Numbered from the stretch's first letter, positions 52,734 to 62,149 are shown. The stretch is DNA of 64,000 nucleotides from Streptomyces tubercidicus (GCF_027497495.1 NZ_CP114205.1:3224001-3288000); one strand, 5' to 3'. Program-made: numbers and translations. Notes: generated from the letters alone by a model not told the origin.

Positions 52734-55148
52734 ATGACGGAGCGGGCGTGGACCGGCGTCGAGCGGTCCGGGCCGGGTGGCGAGCCCGCCCGGAGGGCCA
52801 CCGGGACACCGGTCAGCCCCGGACTGACCGCCGCCGAGGTCGCGGAGCGGGTCGCCCGGGGCGAGGTCAATGACGTCCCCGTACGGTCCTCCCGTTCGGC
52901 CGCCGAGATCGTCCGCGCCAACGTCTTCACCCGCTTCAACGCGATCATCGGCGTGCTCTTCGTGATCATCCTGATCGTCGGTCCGATCCAGGACGGCCTG
53001 TTCGGGTTCGTGATCGTCGCCAACACCGGCATCGGCATCATCCAGGAGCTGCGCGCCAAGAAGACCCTGGACAACCTGGCGGTCATCGGCGAGGCCCGGC
53101 CGACCGTCCGGCGCGACGGGGTCACCGAGGAGATCCCCACCTCCGCCGTGGTGCTCGACGACCTCATCGAACTCGGGCCCGGCGACAAGGTCATCGTCGA
53201 CGGCGAGGTGCTGGAGAGTGACAGCCTGGAGATCGATGAGTCGCTGCTGACCGGCGAGGCCGACCCGGTCGTCAAGAAGCCCGGCGAGCAGGTGATGTCC
53301 GGCAGTTTCGTGGTCGCGGGCGGCGGCGCCTTCACCGCGACCAAGGTCGGCCGGCAGGCGTACGCGGCCCAGCTCGCCGAGGAGGCCAGCCGCTTCACCC
53401 TGGTCCACTCCGAACTGCGCACCGGCATCAGCCAAATCCTCAAGTACGTGACCTGGATGATGATCCCGACCGCGCTCGGCCTGATCCTCAGCCATCTGCT
53501 CACCCTCGGGCTGCCGGGCGACGCGGCGATCCGCCGGATGGTCGCCGGGATCGTGCCGATGGTCCCCGAGGGCCTGGTGCTGCTCACCTCGGTCGCCTTC
53601 GCGATCGGCGTCATCCGGCTCGGCCGTAAGAAGTGCCTGGTCCAGGAGCTGCCCGCGATCGAGGGCCTGGCCCGGGTCGATGTGGTCTGCCTGGACAAGA
53701 CCGGCACGCTCACCGAGGGCGGTATGGACGTCAGCGGGCTGCGGACGCTCGACGGCGACGAGGCGTACGTCCGGCAGGTGCTGGGCGCGCTCGGCGAATC
53801 CGACCCGCGGCCCAACGCCTCCCTCCAGGCGGTCATCGCGACCTATCCGGCGGACGGGCGCTGGCGCTGCACCCGTTCACTGCCGTTCTCCTCCGCCCGG
53901 AAATACAGCGGCGCGTCCTTCAACAGCCCGGACGGCGAGAGCAGCACCTGGCTGCTCGGCGCCCCCGACGTACTGCTGCCGTCCGGGGACCACCGGCTCG
54001 CCGAGACCGACGCGCTCAACGCCCGGGGACTCCGCGTCCTGCTACTCGCCCGCGCCGTACGCGAACTGGACGACCCCGAGGTCACCCGCGACGTACGGCC
54101 CGCCGCGCTGGTCGTCCTGGAACAGCGGCTGCGCCCGGACGCCCCCGACACCCTGCGCTACTTCGAGGACCAGGGCGTCCGGGCCAAGGTGCTCTCCGGC
54201 GACAACGCGGTGTCGGTGGGCGCGGTGGCCGGCAAGCTGGGGCTGCCGGGCGCGGACGCCCCGGTGGACGCGCGCGCACTGTCCGGCGAACGGGACGCGA
54301 TGGCGGCCGAGATCGAGGCGGGCGCGGTGTTCGGCCGGGTCACCCCGCAGCAGAAGCGGGACATGGTCGCCGCGCTCCAGTCACGCAGTCACACCGTCGC
54401 GATGACCGGCGACGGCGTCAACGACGTGCTCGCCCTCAAGGACGCCGACATCGGCGTCGCCATGGGCTCCGGCTCCGAGGCCACCCGCGCCGTCGCCCAG
54501 ATCGTCCTCCTCAACAACAGCTTCGCCACGCTCCCCTCGGTCGTCGCCGAGGGCCGCCGCGTCATCGGCAACATCACCCGCGTCGCCACCCTCTTCCTCA
54601 CCAAGACGGTCTACTCCGTCCTGCTGGCGATCCTGGTGGCCTGCTGGCAGATCCCCTACCCGTACTTGCCGCGCCACCTGACCCTGCTCTCCACCCTGAC
54701 CATCGGCATCCCCGCGTTCTTCCTGGCCCTGGCCCCCAACAAGGAACGCGCCCGCCCCCACTTCGTCCGCCGCGTGATGCGCTACGCCATCCCCTCCGGC
54801 CTCATCGCCGGCGTCGCCGCCTTCACCACCTACCTGCTCGCCCGCAGCTACTACACCGGCCCGGACGCCCTCCCCGCCGAGACCAGCGCGGCCACCCTGA
54901 CCCTCTTCCTCACCGCGATCTGGGTCCTGGCGATCATCGCCCGCCCCTACACCTGGTGGCGCATCGCCCTGGTCCTGACCATGGCCCTGGCCTTCCTCAT
55001 CGTCCTGGCCACCCCCTGGCTGCAAACCTTCTTCGCCCTGCGCCTGGTCGGCACGACAATGCCCTGGGTTGCGGTCGCCATCGCAGTGGTGGCGGCCGTC
55101 CTACTGGAGCTGGCCTGGCGCTGGGTAGCCCGCCGCTTCCCGGCGTGA
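52734..55148 (+). CDS. CtpE-like P-type cation ATPase
   Basis: An 804-residue P-type ATPase. Present are the actuator motif 'IDESLLTGEADPV', the M4 motif 'VPMVPEGLVLLTSVAFAIG', the phosphorylated Asp in 'DVVCLDKTGTLTEGG', the nucleotide-domain segments, the hinge 'VAMTGDGVNDVLALKDADIG' and a six-helix C-terminal part. The M4 sequence and 'CLVQELPAIEGLARVDVVC' match mycobacterial CtpE, which has been linked to calcium uptake. The ATG at 52734 lies 7 nt after TAACGT, so the message may be leaderless; a GAGGG in the same spacer could also act as ribosome-binding site. Cation specificity is inferred, not proven. Confidence 0.93.
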   Translation: MTERAWTGVERSGPGGEPARRATGTPVSPGLTAAEVAERVARGEVNDVPVRSSRSAAEIVRANVFTRFNAIIGVLFVIILIVGPIQDGLFGFVIVANTGIGIIQELRAKKTLDNLAVIGEARPTVRRDGVTEEIPTSAVVLDDLIELGPGDKVIVDGEVLESDSLEIDESLLTGEADPVVKKPGEQVMSGSFVVAGGGAFTATKVGRQAYAAQLAEEASRFTLVHSELRTGISQILKYVTWMMIPTALGLILSHLLTLGLPGDAAIRRMVAGIVPMVPEGLVLLTSVAFAIGVIRLGRKKCLVQELPAIEGLARVDVVCLDKTGTLTEGGMDVSGLRTLDGDEAYVRQVLGALGESDPRPNASLQAVIATYPADGRWRCTRSLPFSSARKYSGASFNSPDGESSTWLLGAPDVLLPSGDHRLAETDALNARGLRVLLLARAVRELDDPEVTRDVRPAALVVLEQRLRPDAPDTLRYFEDQGVRAKVLSGDNAVSVGAVAGKLGLPGADAPVDARALSGERDAMAAEIEAGAVFGRVTPQQKRDMVAALQSRSHTVAMTGDGVNDVLALKDADIGVAMGSGSEATRAVAQIVLLNNSFATLPSVVAEGRRVIGNITRVATLFLTKTVYSVLLAILVACWQIPYPYLPRHLTLLSTLTIGIPAFFLALAPNKERARPHFVRRVMRYAIPSGLIAGVAAFTTYLLARSYYTGPDALPAETSAATLTLFLTAIWVLAIIARPYTWWRIALVLTMALAFLIVLATPWLQTFFALRLVGTTMPWVAVAIAVVAAVLLELAWRWVARRFPA

Positions 55149-55241
55149 CCCCCTGGCCACCATCACGGCCGCCGTATCGTCCAGGTCACAGAACCCGCCC
55201 CACCATGGCAACCCTCCGTAGGCCCGCCTACTCTCCGCCAC

Positions 55242-55430
55242 ATGACCTACAACCCGGCACACCTCACCTACGAGGTGCTCGCCCGCGCCCACCACTCCCA
55301 CCACTACCACTCCGGCGGCAGCTCCTACGGCGGCGGCGACGGCACCCTCGACTGGTGGGAGTGGCTGATCCTGGTCGTCGGCGCGGTCGCGGTCATCTGG
55401 TCCTTGGTGAGGAAGTTCAGCTCGGACTGA
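55242..55430 (+). CDS. Small membrane protein with His-rich N-terminus
   Basis: A 62-residue protein: 'ARAHHSHHYHSGGSSYGGGDG' (shown in part) precedes one transmembrane helix 'WEWLILVVGAVAVIWSLVRKF'. The His/Gly-rich part could bind metal, which would fit its place after the cation ATPase, but this is speculation. TACTCT (55229-55234) ends exactly 7 nt before the ATG at 55242, a leaderless promoter, which supports it as a real gene. Confidence 0.62.
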   Translation: MTYNPAHLTYEVLARAHHSHHYHSGGSSYGGGDGTLDWWEWLILVVGAVAVIWSLVRKFSSD

Positions 55431-55489
55431 ACGACCGCTGCCCTCGCACTGAGCTGACGCCGCCGACAGCGGCAGCCGAACGGCCGGCC

Positions 55490-55894
55490 CTATTCCTCGC
55501 GCCCGTCCACGCAGCCCGACGAGCGCTCGGCCGCACGCAGCCGCGCACCCCTGCTGTCCGCGACGCGGCGCACATCCCGCAGGGAATCGGTCAGCCCACG
55601 GGCCAGGAAGCGCAGCTCCCGGTTGCTCACCCGCTGACAGCCGAGCAGATCGTCCGCATGACCGGTGAGGTCATCCGCCATTTCGAGCTGCAGAGACTCG
55701 ATTTCGTCGGCAACCCGGGAGACATAGCCCGTGCCGTCCCCCAGGAGATAGCAGGGGTTGCCGTCACCGTTGGACCATGGCAGGAGGCGTACGGAGTCGG
55801 AGTGTTCGAGCGCACCGTCGCCTTCGGACGAAGGCTCGAAATACTTCGCGATATCGTCATTCACGTCGTCGACCTCATCGGGGCTGATGACCAT
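55490..55894 (-). CDS. Hypothetical protein of the second XRE locus
   Basis: An unrecognised acidic soluble protein of 134 residues from the ATG at 55894, containing 'ISPDEVDDVNDDIAKYFEPS' and 'LQLEMADDLTGHADDLLGC'. It is divergent from the XRE gene (134-bp gap) and probably belongs to the same locus. No ribosome-binding site is obvious. The N-terminus could be longer by 15 residues (ATG at 55939). Confidence 0.55.
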   Translation of the reverse strand: MVISPDEVDDVNDDIAKYFEPSSEGDGALEHSDSVRLLPWSNGDGNPCYLLGDGTGYVSRVADEIESLQLEMADDLTGHADDLLGCQRVSNRELRFLARGLTDSLRDVRRVADSRGARLRAAERSSGCVDGREE

Positions 55895-56028
55895 GCCCCC
55901 GGGCCGTTGCAGCGGTCGCGGGGGTCTTTCCGTCCTCACTCAGCATTGCCGAAGAAATACGCTGGGCACACGCCGCACGCGTCACCAAAGTCAGCCAGTG
56001 GACAGCGAGTTGAAGGTGTGTTCGAGCA

Positions 56029-56868
56029 ATGGAGCTCAACAACGAGGACGACGACCGGGCCACCCCGCGCACAGTGCTCGGGCGACGCCTGCGCCGCATG
56101 CGGGAAACCGCGAACCTGTCCCAACGAGCCCTCGCCGACAAGGTCGGCTACCCGCACACCTACATCAGCCGGGTGGAGCGGGGCGAGCAACTGCCATCTG
56201 AGGCACTCGCCGAGGACCTGGACACGCATTTCGCCACGGACGGGCTCCTCGCCGAGTTGCTGTCCATGGCTCAGGACGCCTCGATTCCCGATTACGGCCG
56301 GGAAGTCGTGGAACGCGAGGGCAAGGCGGCTCGCATTCAGGTTTTCGGCAGCAGTCTGATCCCGGGACTCCTGCAGACCGAGGACTATGCCCACGCCTTG
56401 TTCCGCGAGTCACTACCCGGCGAATCCGAGGAACGGACGAACGAGCGGGTCGCCACGCGAATGCGCCGCCAGCGTGTCTTCAAAAGGCGGCAAGCACCGT
56501 ATTACTGGGCAATCATGGATGAGGCGGCATTAAAGCGGCCTATCGGGGGATCAGCGTGCATGATGGCTCAACTGCGCCAGGTTCTCACGGCAGTTGAGCC
56601 GTCCCAGGTCGCAGTCCAGGTACTTCCATTCAGCCAGGGGGAACACCCCATGCTGGGCGGCAGTCTGAGCCTGCTCACCTTCCGCAACGGATCCACGACG
56701 GGATACGTCGAGAGCTTCTTTTCGGGGGAGTTGCTGGAATCGCCGGATAAGGTTCTTGCCCTTACGCACATGTTTGACGTTGCCCGCTCCAAGGCCCTGC
56801 CGGAGCATGAATCCCTCACCCTGATTCGCGATTACCTGAGAAGGTACGAGGATGAAGATGATTCCTGA
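56029..56868 (+). CDS. XRE regulator with DUF5753 domain
   Basis: A 279-residue protein. The helix-turn-helix (about 15-70) is 'RETANLSQRALADKVGYPHTYISRVERGEQ'. DUF5753 has 'FGSSLIPGLLQTEDYAHALF' and 'VLPFSQGEHPMLGGSLSLLTF'. Its last 17 nt overlap the DUF397 gene. Codon 168 is TTA, so bldA may limit its synthesis. It resembles the XRE at 28.8-29.6 kb in build but has its own DUF397 partner. Confidence 0.92.
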   Translation: MELNNEDDDRATPRTVLGRRLRRMRETANLSQRALADKVGYPHTYISRVERGEQLPSEALAEDLDTHFATDGLLAELLSMAQDASIPDYGREVVEREGKAARIQVFGSSLIPGLLQTEDYAHALFRESLPGESEERTNERVATRMRRQRVFKRRQAPYYWAIMDEAALKRPIGGSACMMAQLRQVLTAVEPSQVAVQVLPFSQGEHPMLGGSLSLLTFRNGSTTGYVESFFSGELLESPDKVLALTHMFDVARSKALPEHESLTLIRDYLRRYEDEDDS

Positions 56869-57067
56869 CGCGTCCACACTGACTGACTGGCGCAAGTCCA
56901 GCTACAGCAACGGGCAAGGAGCCGAGTGCATCGAGGTGGCCGACGGCTTCCCCGGCGCCGTACCGGTGCGCGACTCCAAGAACCCGCACGGGCCCGCGTG
57001 CGTCTTCCCCGAGGCGGGCTGGGTCTCCTTCGTCGCCGCGGTCAAGGGCGGCGCGTTCGGCAACTGA
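56852..57067 (+). CDS. DUF397 protein
   Basis: A 71-residue partner of the overlapping XRE gene, with the family pattern 'TDWRKSSYSNGQGAECIEVA', 'AVPVRDSKNPHGPACVFPEAGW' and 'FVAAVK'. Two ATGs are possible (56852 and 56858). Overlap with the regulator suggests coupled synthesis in fixed ratio. DUF397 proteins act with their XRE partner; the target of this pair is unknown. Confidence 0.9.
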   Translation: MKMIPDASTLTDWRKSSYSNGQGAECIEVADGFPGAVPVRDSKNPHGPACVFPEAGWVSFVAAVKGGAFGN

Positions 57068-57094
57068 CGCGCGGCGCAGTACCCAACGAAAGGT

Positions 57095-57273
57095 CAGCCC
57101 CCGCCGACCATGGCGCAGGGAAGGCGGGGCCTCCTTCGTACGTGCGGGTCTACAGCACGTACCGGCCGGGAGCCCGGCGTCCACGGCCTGGGTTCAGCTG
57201 ATCGTATCCACCGGCGGGCACCTGCGGTGCCGGATCCAGGCGGCGCCGGCCGCGACTACGGCGGGCATGGCGG
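57095..57273 (-). pseudogene. Truncated copy of the 58.2-58.4 kb membrane gene
   Basis: This ~179-bp segment is over 90% identical to 58061-58237. On the minus strand it still codes the tail 'AWIRHRRCPPVDTIS' before a stop, matching 'AWIRHRSCLPVGTIS' of the intact gene, but the N-terminal part is gone and replaced by unrelated DNA next to the 57304 gene. It is therefore a gene remnant produced by duplication. Confidence 0.75.
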
Positions 57274-57303
57274 CATGCAGAAGCGTCCGAACTGGGTGAA
57301 TCA

Positions 57304-57954
57304 GTGACATACGAGCACGACGAGATTGTGGAGCAGCAGGCCGACATCACGGGACTGCTGCTCCACCACGTTTACGCACCCCTCATCGAGGACCAACACG
57401 TACGGGGTGTCCTCCCGGCACCCCCCACGACGGGCGCCGTGCGCGTGGTCCTCGGCGACAAGGACGAGTACGCCCCCGACCGGCTCACCGCCTACGAGAT
57501 TCCCCTACGCACGGGCGACGAACTGCGCACACCGCACGACGTCGCCGCCCTCCTGCGCACCGTCCACACGGGCACCCACATCTACCCCCGCGACAGGGTC
57601 AGCACCGTCATGGGGATGACCTTGTATACCGTGGACCCCGCGACGGTGGATCCAGCCTCCTTCACCAACGACGACTGGACCTTCACCCTCCTGCGCTGTC
57701 TGGCCTGCCCCTCCACCGAGGAATACCCAGAAGCGCGCTTGTGCGGCTTCCTGCTCCGGGCCCCGGACCGGATCCGTCTCTACCTCGACACCGAGGAGAG
57801 CCTGCCAGGGATCACAGCCGCTGATGTACATCCCGGTGGCGCCCTCACTGCCCTGCTGGCGGCCCTGCCGTCGTTGCTCGACGAAGACAGGCTCACCACG
57901 ACCGACACTGACGACCCGCACTGCTCACGCGTGGTCGACCTCACCGATTGGTGA
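57304..57954 (+). CDS. Hypothetical 216-residue protein between direct duplications
   Basis: An unrecognised soluble protein starting at the GTG at 57304. It includes 'HHVYAPLIEDQHVRGVLPAP', 'DRVSTVMGMTLYTVDPATVD' and 'PSTEEYPEARLCGFLLRAPD'. Codon use is normal. It lies between two ~180-bp direct repeats and ends at a strong terminator, so it may have been inserted together with the duplication. No motif allows a function to be given. Confidence 0.65.
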   Translation: MTYEHDEIVEQQADITGLLLHHVYAPLIEDQHVRGVLPAPPTTGAVRVVLGDKDEYAPDRLTAYEIPLRTGDELRTPHDVAALLRTVHTGTHIYPRDRVSTVMGMTLYTVDPATVDPASFTNDDWTFTLLRCLACPSTEEYPEARLCGFLLRAPDRIRLYLDTEESLPGITAADVHPGGALTALLAALPSLLDEDRLTTTDTDDPHCSRVVDLTDW

Positions 57955-57989
57955 CCACTGCCGCCGACGCCGACGGCTGAACGCAAAGG

Positions 57990-58027
57990 AGCGCCCCTCC
58001 TCGTCCTGTGGGACGAGGAGGGGCGCT
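57990..58027 (+). terminator. Strong terminator hairpin
   Basis: AGCGCCCCTCCTCGTCC pairs perfectly with its complement over 17 bp around a TGTG loop, followed by CTTCCTTTC. It ends the transcript of the 216-residue gene. Confidence 0.92.
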
Positions 58028-58060
58028 CTTCCTTTCGGCCATCGTCCTCATAGTGAAGGG

Positions 58061-58237
58061 CAGCCCCCGCCGACCATGGCGCAGGAAAGGCGGGGCCCCC
58101 TTCGTACGTGCGGGCCTACAGCACGTACCGGCCGGGAGCCCCGCGTCCACGCCTGGGTTCAGCTGATCGTGCCCACCGGCAGGCAGCTGCGGTGCCGGAT
58201 CCAGGCGGTGCCGGCCGCGACTGCGGCGGGCATGGCC
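58061..58237. repeat. Direct repeat, right copy (intact gene end)
   Basis: About 177 bp, over 90% identical to 57095-57273 and in the same orientation, 966 bp apart. It holds the 3' part of the intact small membrane gene and its downstream flank, so it is probably the parent copy. Confidence 0.8.
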
Positions 58238-58380
58238 GCGAGTGCCACGGGGAAGGTGACGATGACGAATTGCCCGAAGACGACCGCGCCGAGAAGTCCT
58301 ATGCCGCAACCGGCCAGTGCGGCCGCCACCACGATGAGCGGCAGCGTCTTGCCAGGCGAACGACCGCCCGCCCAGGGCAT
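58159..58380 (-). CDS. Small two-helix membrane protein
   Basis: A 73-residue protein from the ATG at 58380 with two transmembrane helices ('PLIVVAAALAGCGIGLLGAV', 'FVIVTFPVALAAMPAAVAAG') and a basic tail. No family is recognised. Its 3' part is duplicated at 57.1-57.3 kb. It lies 90 bp downstream of the sacsin-like gene on the same strand. Confidence 0.6.
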   Translation of the reverse strand: MPWAGGRSPGKTLPLIVVAAALAGCGIGLLGAVVFGQFVIVTFPVALAAMPAAVAAGTAWIRHRSCLPVGTIS

Positions 58381-58470
58381 GGGAGCGGTCCTCGCCCACG
58401 CCTTCGTGCCTCGATCGCTGAGCCGCCGACGGGCGGCCCCATCACTACAGGGCCGCCCGGCGATCCCCCC

Positions 58471-61400
58471 TCAGTCGAACCAACGCGCCCGCGCCAGCTC
58501 ATCCCCCCGGTCCGGGTCCTCCAACAGGGCGGCGACCTCGAAGCGGCGGGGCCACTGGCCGGCCGCCCAGGCCAGGCCCGCCGCGACGCCCTCCAGGGTG
58601 GCGGCGTGGAGGGTGCCGTCGGGGGTGTGGCGCCAGTCCAGTTCGGCGGTGGCGTCCGGGGCGGTGGTGACGAGGAGTTCGTCGTGTTCCAGGTAGGAGT
58701 GGGGGGTGGCGGGGCCGAGGAGGGTGCGTACGGCCTCGGGGACCTCGTGGGGTACGCCCTCGGAGCGGACCTCGGCGGTGAGCGTCTCGCTCAGGCGGCG
58801 TACTTGCAGCAGGTCCGCCAGCTCGGCGGCGCGGGCCGGGCGTACCGGGAGCAGGGGGAGGCCGGCCGCGAGCGGCACCAGGTCGGGGGCGTCGGCGACC
58901 ACGGCGTCGGCCGCGTCGACCACCCGGATCTGCTGGTCGAGCACGGTTCGCAGCTCGTCCGGGAGGGTCACCTGGTCGGGGTCCAGGTCCGCCAGCAGGC
59001 CGTAGAGCGCGTGCAGTTGGGCGGCGCCGACGGTCAGGTCCGGATCGGCGAGCCGGGTCAGCAGTTCCGCGGCGCCGCCCGGCTCGTCGAGGAGCGCGGC
59101 GACCGAGGTCCGTACGCCGAGGGCGCGCAGCACCTGGGCGTCGACGTCGCCCGCGTCGGCGGACTCGTACAGCCCGGCCAGCAGCGGGTCGCCGCCGGCC
59201 GACCGCAGACCGGCGGGGCGGCGCCCGTCCAGCACCGGGTGTCCGCGCAGCCACCAGGCGGTGTACGGGCGGACGGATTCGGTGGTGCCGTCGGGGAGCA
59301 GGACCCGTACGGGCGCGGTCAGCGCATCGCGCAGCGGCGGCTGGGACAGCATCGCCAGCACCTGCGGCCAGGCGTCGTCATCGACCAGATCGAGGTCGCG
59401 TACGGCCACGAGTTCGGTCACCACGGGCGGGACGGGGGTATCCGGCAGCGCGTCGAGGATGTCTTCGCACCACACGTCGACCGCGTCCAGGAGTCCGACG
59501 TCGTCGGGCTCGGCGAAGTCGCCCTCCCGCGGCTCCATTTCGTCCGGGTCCAGGACGACATCGGTGGCCCGGACCAGCGCGAAGGCGGCCATGACGCCCA
59601 CGGCGGTCAGCGGCTGCTCGCCCCATCGTTCCGCCAACTCGGCGTCACAGGCGGCGATTTCGCCCTCACGGATGACGCGTTCGAAGGCGCTGCCCGGGAA
59701 CACCAGCTCGCCCGCCGGAGCCGGCTCACCGTCCTCGTCGGGCAGTGCGAGCGCGCCGAGCCAGGGTTCGTCGCCCGGTGCGAGGTTGGCGTCCCGGACC
59801 AGGCCGAGCACCGTCTCCGCCAGTTCTTCGGTACCCAGCGGCGCCCCGGGGCCGCCGCCCAGCTCGTCGGCGAAGACGTCGTACGCGTCCTCGTCGGCCT
59901 CCAGGGAGTTCGCCACCGCCGCCCGCACCTGGGGCGTGGTCAGCACGGCGCGCGGGGCGGCCGGGGTGGCGCCCAGCTTCTCCAGCAGCGGGTGCACCGC
60001 GTCGGGGTGGGCGACCTTCAGGCCGAGCCGGGCGAGCGTACGGTGCCGTGCCGCGGCGTCCTCGTCCGGGCCGCCGCCGGGCAGCGGCAGCAGCACCTGA
60101 CGCGGCCCGATCGTGGTCCGTACGCCGCCCTGCGCGCCACCGGGGCCCTGGCCGGCCGTGCCCGCCAGGGGGACCGGCAGCCCGCTGAGCCGGTCCGGGT
60201 CGGTACCGGCCAGCGCGTCATAGAGCCGCCACCACCAGCCGGGCGACCGTTCGACGCCCGCCAGCCGGTCGATCATCTCGCCGAGCGGCACCCGGGCCAC
60301 ACCCAATGCCCGCAGCTCCGGACGGCGTTCGAGCCCGGCCGGCAGCAGACTGGGGAACAGCTCGGCCAGTACGCCCACGGCCGCCGCGCCCGCGCCCTCC
60401 ACCAACTCGGCATCCACCGGCCGCAGGACGTACCGGTCGACACCGCTGTCGTCCTCGTCCCACTCACCGCCCGGCGTCTCGGTCCGCTCCGTACGGCCCT
60501 CCCCCGGCGCGCCCGCGCTCGGCAGGAACCGCACCCGCGGCAGCAGCTCCAGCACCTGACGGCGCAGCTCACCGTCCAGACCGCCCTTGCCGAGCGGGCC
60601 CGGCACCAGATCGAGGGTGCCGACGGACACCGGCTGCCAGCCGCCCAGCAGCGCCGCGTACGTCTCGGCCGCCCGCCCCACCAGGAAGTCGGCGAGCGGG
60701 CCCGGCGCGACGTGCCGACGGGTCGGCTCCAGCGGGAACGACGCGATCAGCAGCGCGGGCAGCCCCAGCGGCTCGTCCGTCGGCGTCGGGGCGTGCACCA
60801 CCGCCGCGGTCCCCGGCCGCACCGGTGCGCCCTCGCCGTCCACGGGCACCGCCCAGGTCACCGACCAGACCGGCCGCAGCCGCTCCTCGACCGGCCGGTC
60901 CGCCAGCAGCGCCGGGTCCAGGGGGCCGCCGTCGCTCGCCACCCGCCACCGGGTGGCGCCCCGCTCACTGTCCTCGATCAGGACATACGGGCCGTCCTGG
61001 CTGCGCCGCAACTCCCGTACGCCCTCCGGGGTCTCGACCACGACCTCGGCCAGCCCCGGCAGCGTCAGCAGCAGCGCCGCATCGATCCCGGTCAGCAGCC
61101 GCTCGGCGAGATCCTGCGCCGCGACGTCCCGCAGCGGCAGCACCACGGCGGTGTCATAGCCCTCGGGCGCGCCGCCCTCCGCGGGCAGCGGCAGCCGCAG
61201 CAACGGGACATGCCCGTCGCGCCGGCGCAACTCACCGCCCAGACCGGGGCTGTGCGCCGCCACCTCCTCCGCCATCGCCCGCGCCTCGGCCAGCGACCAG
61301 CGGACGCCGCCGGTACGGCCCACCAGCGCCGGCTCATCACTCACCGACAGCACCGCGGCGAAGCCGACGCCGAAGCGGCCGACCGCCCCGGCCGCCACGC

Positions 61401-61755
61401 TGGGCTCCCGCTTCGCGGAGGCCCGCAGGGTCGACAGCGACTCGACGCCGGTGGCGTCCAGGGGGGCGCCGGTGTTGGACGCGACCAGTACGGCGGGCGC
61501 GTCGCCGTCCGCCGCGTGCAGGGTCAGCCGGAGGCGGCCGGGGACACCCGCGCGGGCCGCCGCGTCCGCCGCGTTCTGCGCCAGCTCCACGGCGAGCCGG
61601 TCGCGGTAGCCGCCGAGCGCCAAGTCCTCCTCGGCGTTGGCATCCTCCCGGAACCGGGCCGGCGAGGCGGCCCAGGCATCCAGCACACCACGCCGCAGCC
61701 GGGCCGTCCCGAACGGGTCTCCGGCTGCGCCCCGCACCCACGACGTAGCTGTCAC
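58471..61755 (-). CDS. Sacsin-type N-terminal ATPase domain protein
   Basis: A 1094-residue protein. Its N-terminal ~250 residues are an Hsp90/sacsin-like GHKL ATPase: N-box 'RLAVELAQNAADAAARAGV', 'VLVASNTGAPLDATGVESLS' and the lid glycines 'AVGRFGVGFAAVLSVSD'. The long remainder has no recognised domain but is regular alpha/beta and rich in acidic residues. The start is the GTG at 61755 with GAGGGAG 7 nt upstream. Orthologues appear in most Streptomyces (recalled). Chaperone-like or nucleic-acid-associated roles are possible; none is established. Confidence 0.85.
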   Translation of the reverse strand: MTATSWVRGAAGDPFGTARLRRGVLDAWAASPARFREDANAEEDLALGGYRDRLAVELAQNAADAAARAGVPGRLRLTLHAADGDAPAVLVASNTGAPLDATGVESLSTLRASAKREPSVAAGAVGRFGVGFAAVLSVSDEPALVGRTGGVRWSLAEARAMAEEVAAHSPGLGGELRRRDGHVPLLRLPLPAEGGAPEGYDTAVVLPLRDVAAQDLAERLLTGIDAALLLTLPGLAEVVVETPEGVRELRRSQDGPYVLIEDSERGATRWRVASDGGPLDPALLADRPVEERLRPVWSVTWAVPVDGEGAPVRPGTAAVVHAPTPTDEPLGLPALLIASFPLEPTRRHVAPGPLADFLVGRAAETYAALLGGWQPVSVGTLDLVPGPLGKGGLDGELRRQVLELLPRVRFLPSAGAPGEGRTERTETPGGEWDEDDSGVDRYVLRPVDAELVEGAGAAAVGVLAELFPSLLPAGLERRPELRALGVARVPLGEMIDRLAGVERSPGWWWRLYDALAGTDPDRLSGLPVPLAGTAGQGPGGAQGGVRTTIGPRQVLLPLPGGGPDEDAAARHRTLARLGLKVAHPDAVHPLLEKLGATPAAPRAVLTTPQVRAAVANSLEADEDAYDVFADELGGGPGAPLGTEELAETVLGLVRDANLAPGDEPWLGALALPDEDGEPAPAGELVFPGSAFERVIREGEIAACDAELAERWGEQPLTAVGVMAAFALVRATDVVLDPDEMEPREGDFAEPDDVGLLDAVDVWCEDILDALPDTPVPPVVTELVAVRDLDLVDDDAWPQVLAMLSQPPLRDALTAPVRVLLPDGTTESVRPYTAWWLRGHPVLDGRRPAGLRSAGGDPLLAGLYESADAGDVDAQVLRALGVRTSVAALLDEPGGAAELLTRLADPDLTVGAAQLHALYGLLADLDPDQVTLPDELRTVLDQQIRVVDAADAVVADAPDLVPLAAGLPLLPVRPARAAELADLLQVRRLSETLTAEVRSEGVPHEVPEAVRTLLGPATPHSYLEHDELLVTTAPDATAELDWRHTPDGTLHAATLEGVAAGLAWAAGQWPRRFEVAALLEDPDRGDELARARWFD

Positions 61756-61798
61756 TGTCGGTCTCCCTCAGGTATGTCGACTGTCGCCGACGGTATCG

Positions 61799-62030
61799 CC
61801 CCACGTTTGCGGGTACCCCGCCGCGCTCCGGTTTCGCCTCCGGCGGGGGGTGGGGGTTGTTTGAGGCGGGGCCCCGGTTTGCGGTAGGTGCCGGTGGCGG
61901 GACCTCCGGGGTGGGTGTTCGGACTGCTTCGCTTTACGCTCCGCTGCGCTCCGCCTTTGCTCCTTATTTGGACCTTCGGAAGCAAAGCCCGAACACCCAC
62001 CCCTCCGGCCCCGCCCCCTCCCGTCAGTTG
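61799..62030 (+). repeat. Intergenic hairpin repeat, copy 2
   Basis: Same organisation as the 4.6-kb copy. The stem GGGGTGGGTGTTCGG (61908-61922) pairs perfectly with 61989-62003. A TCC/TCC internal loop (61905-61907 and 62004-62006) is followed by an outer GGCGGGACC/GGCCCCGCC helix with one mismatch. The loop starts CTGCTTCGCTTTACG, and the end is CCCCCTCCCGT. The stem sequence differs from copy 1 while pairing is kept. It faces copy 3. Confidence 0.75.
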
Positions 62031-62149
62031 AGGGGACCCCACCCCGGTGGGGGGAATTGTCAAAGACCAGGGGGTCGGCCCGCGCAACGACGCGGCCCCA
62101 CCCCCTGGTCTTTAAAAACCCTCACCCCCACCGGACGGAGGCCGCCACC

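Noticed and set aside
53633..56359. 908-codon plus-strand open frame
   Set aside because: It is an alternative frame of the CtpE-like ATPase extended through small genes. Composition is Arg/Pro/Gly-rich, and the true frame carries the P-type ATPase motifs.
58108..61887. 1259-codon plus-strand open frame
   Set aside because: Antisense to the sacsin-like ATPase, with low-complexity Gly/Arg/Gln-rich product, as expected from high-GC antisense frames.
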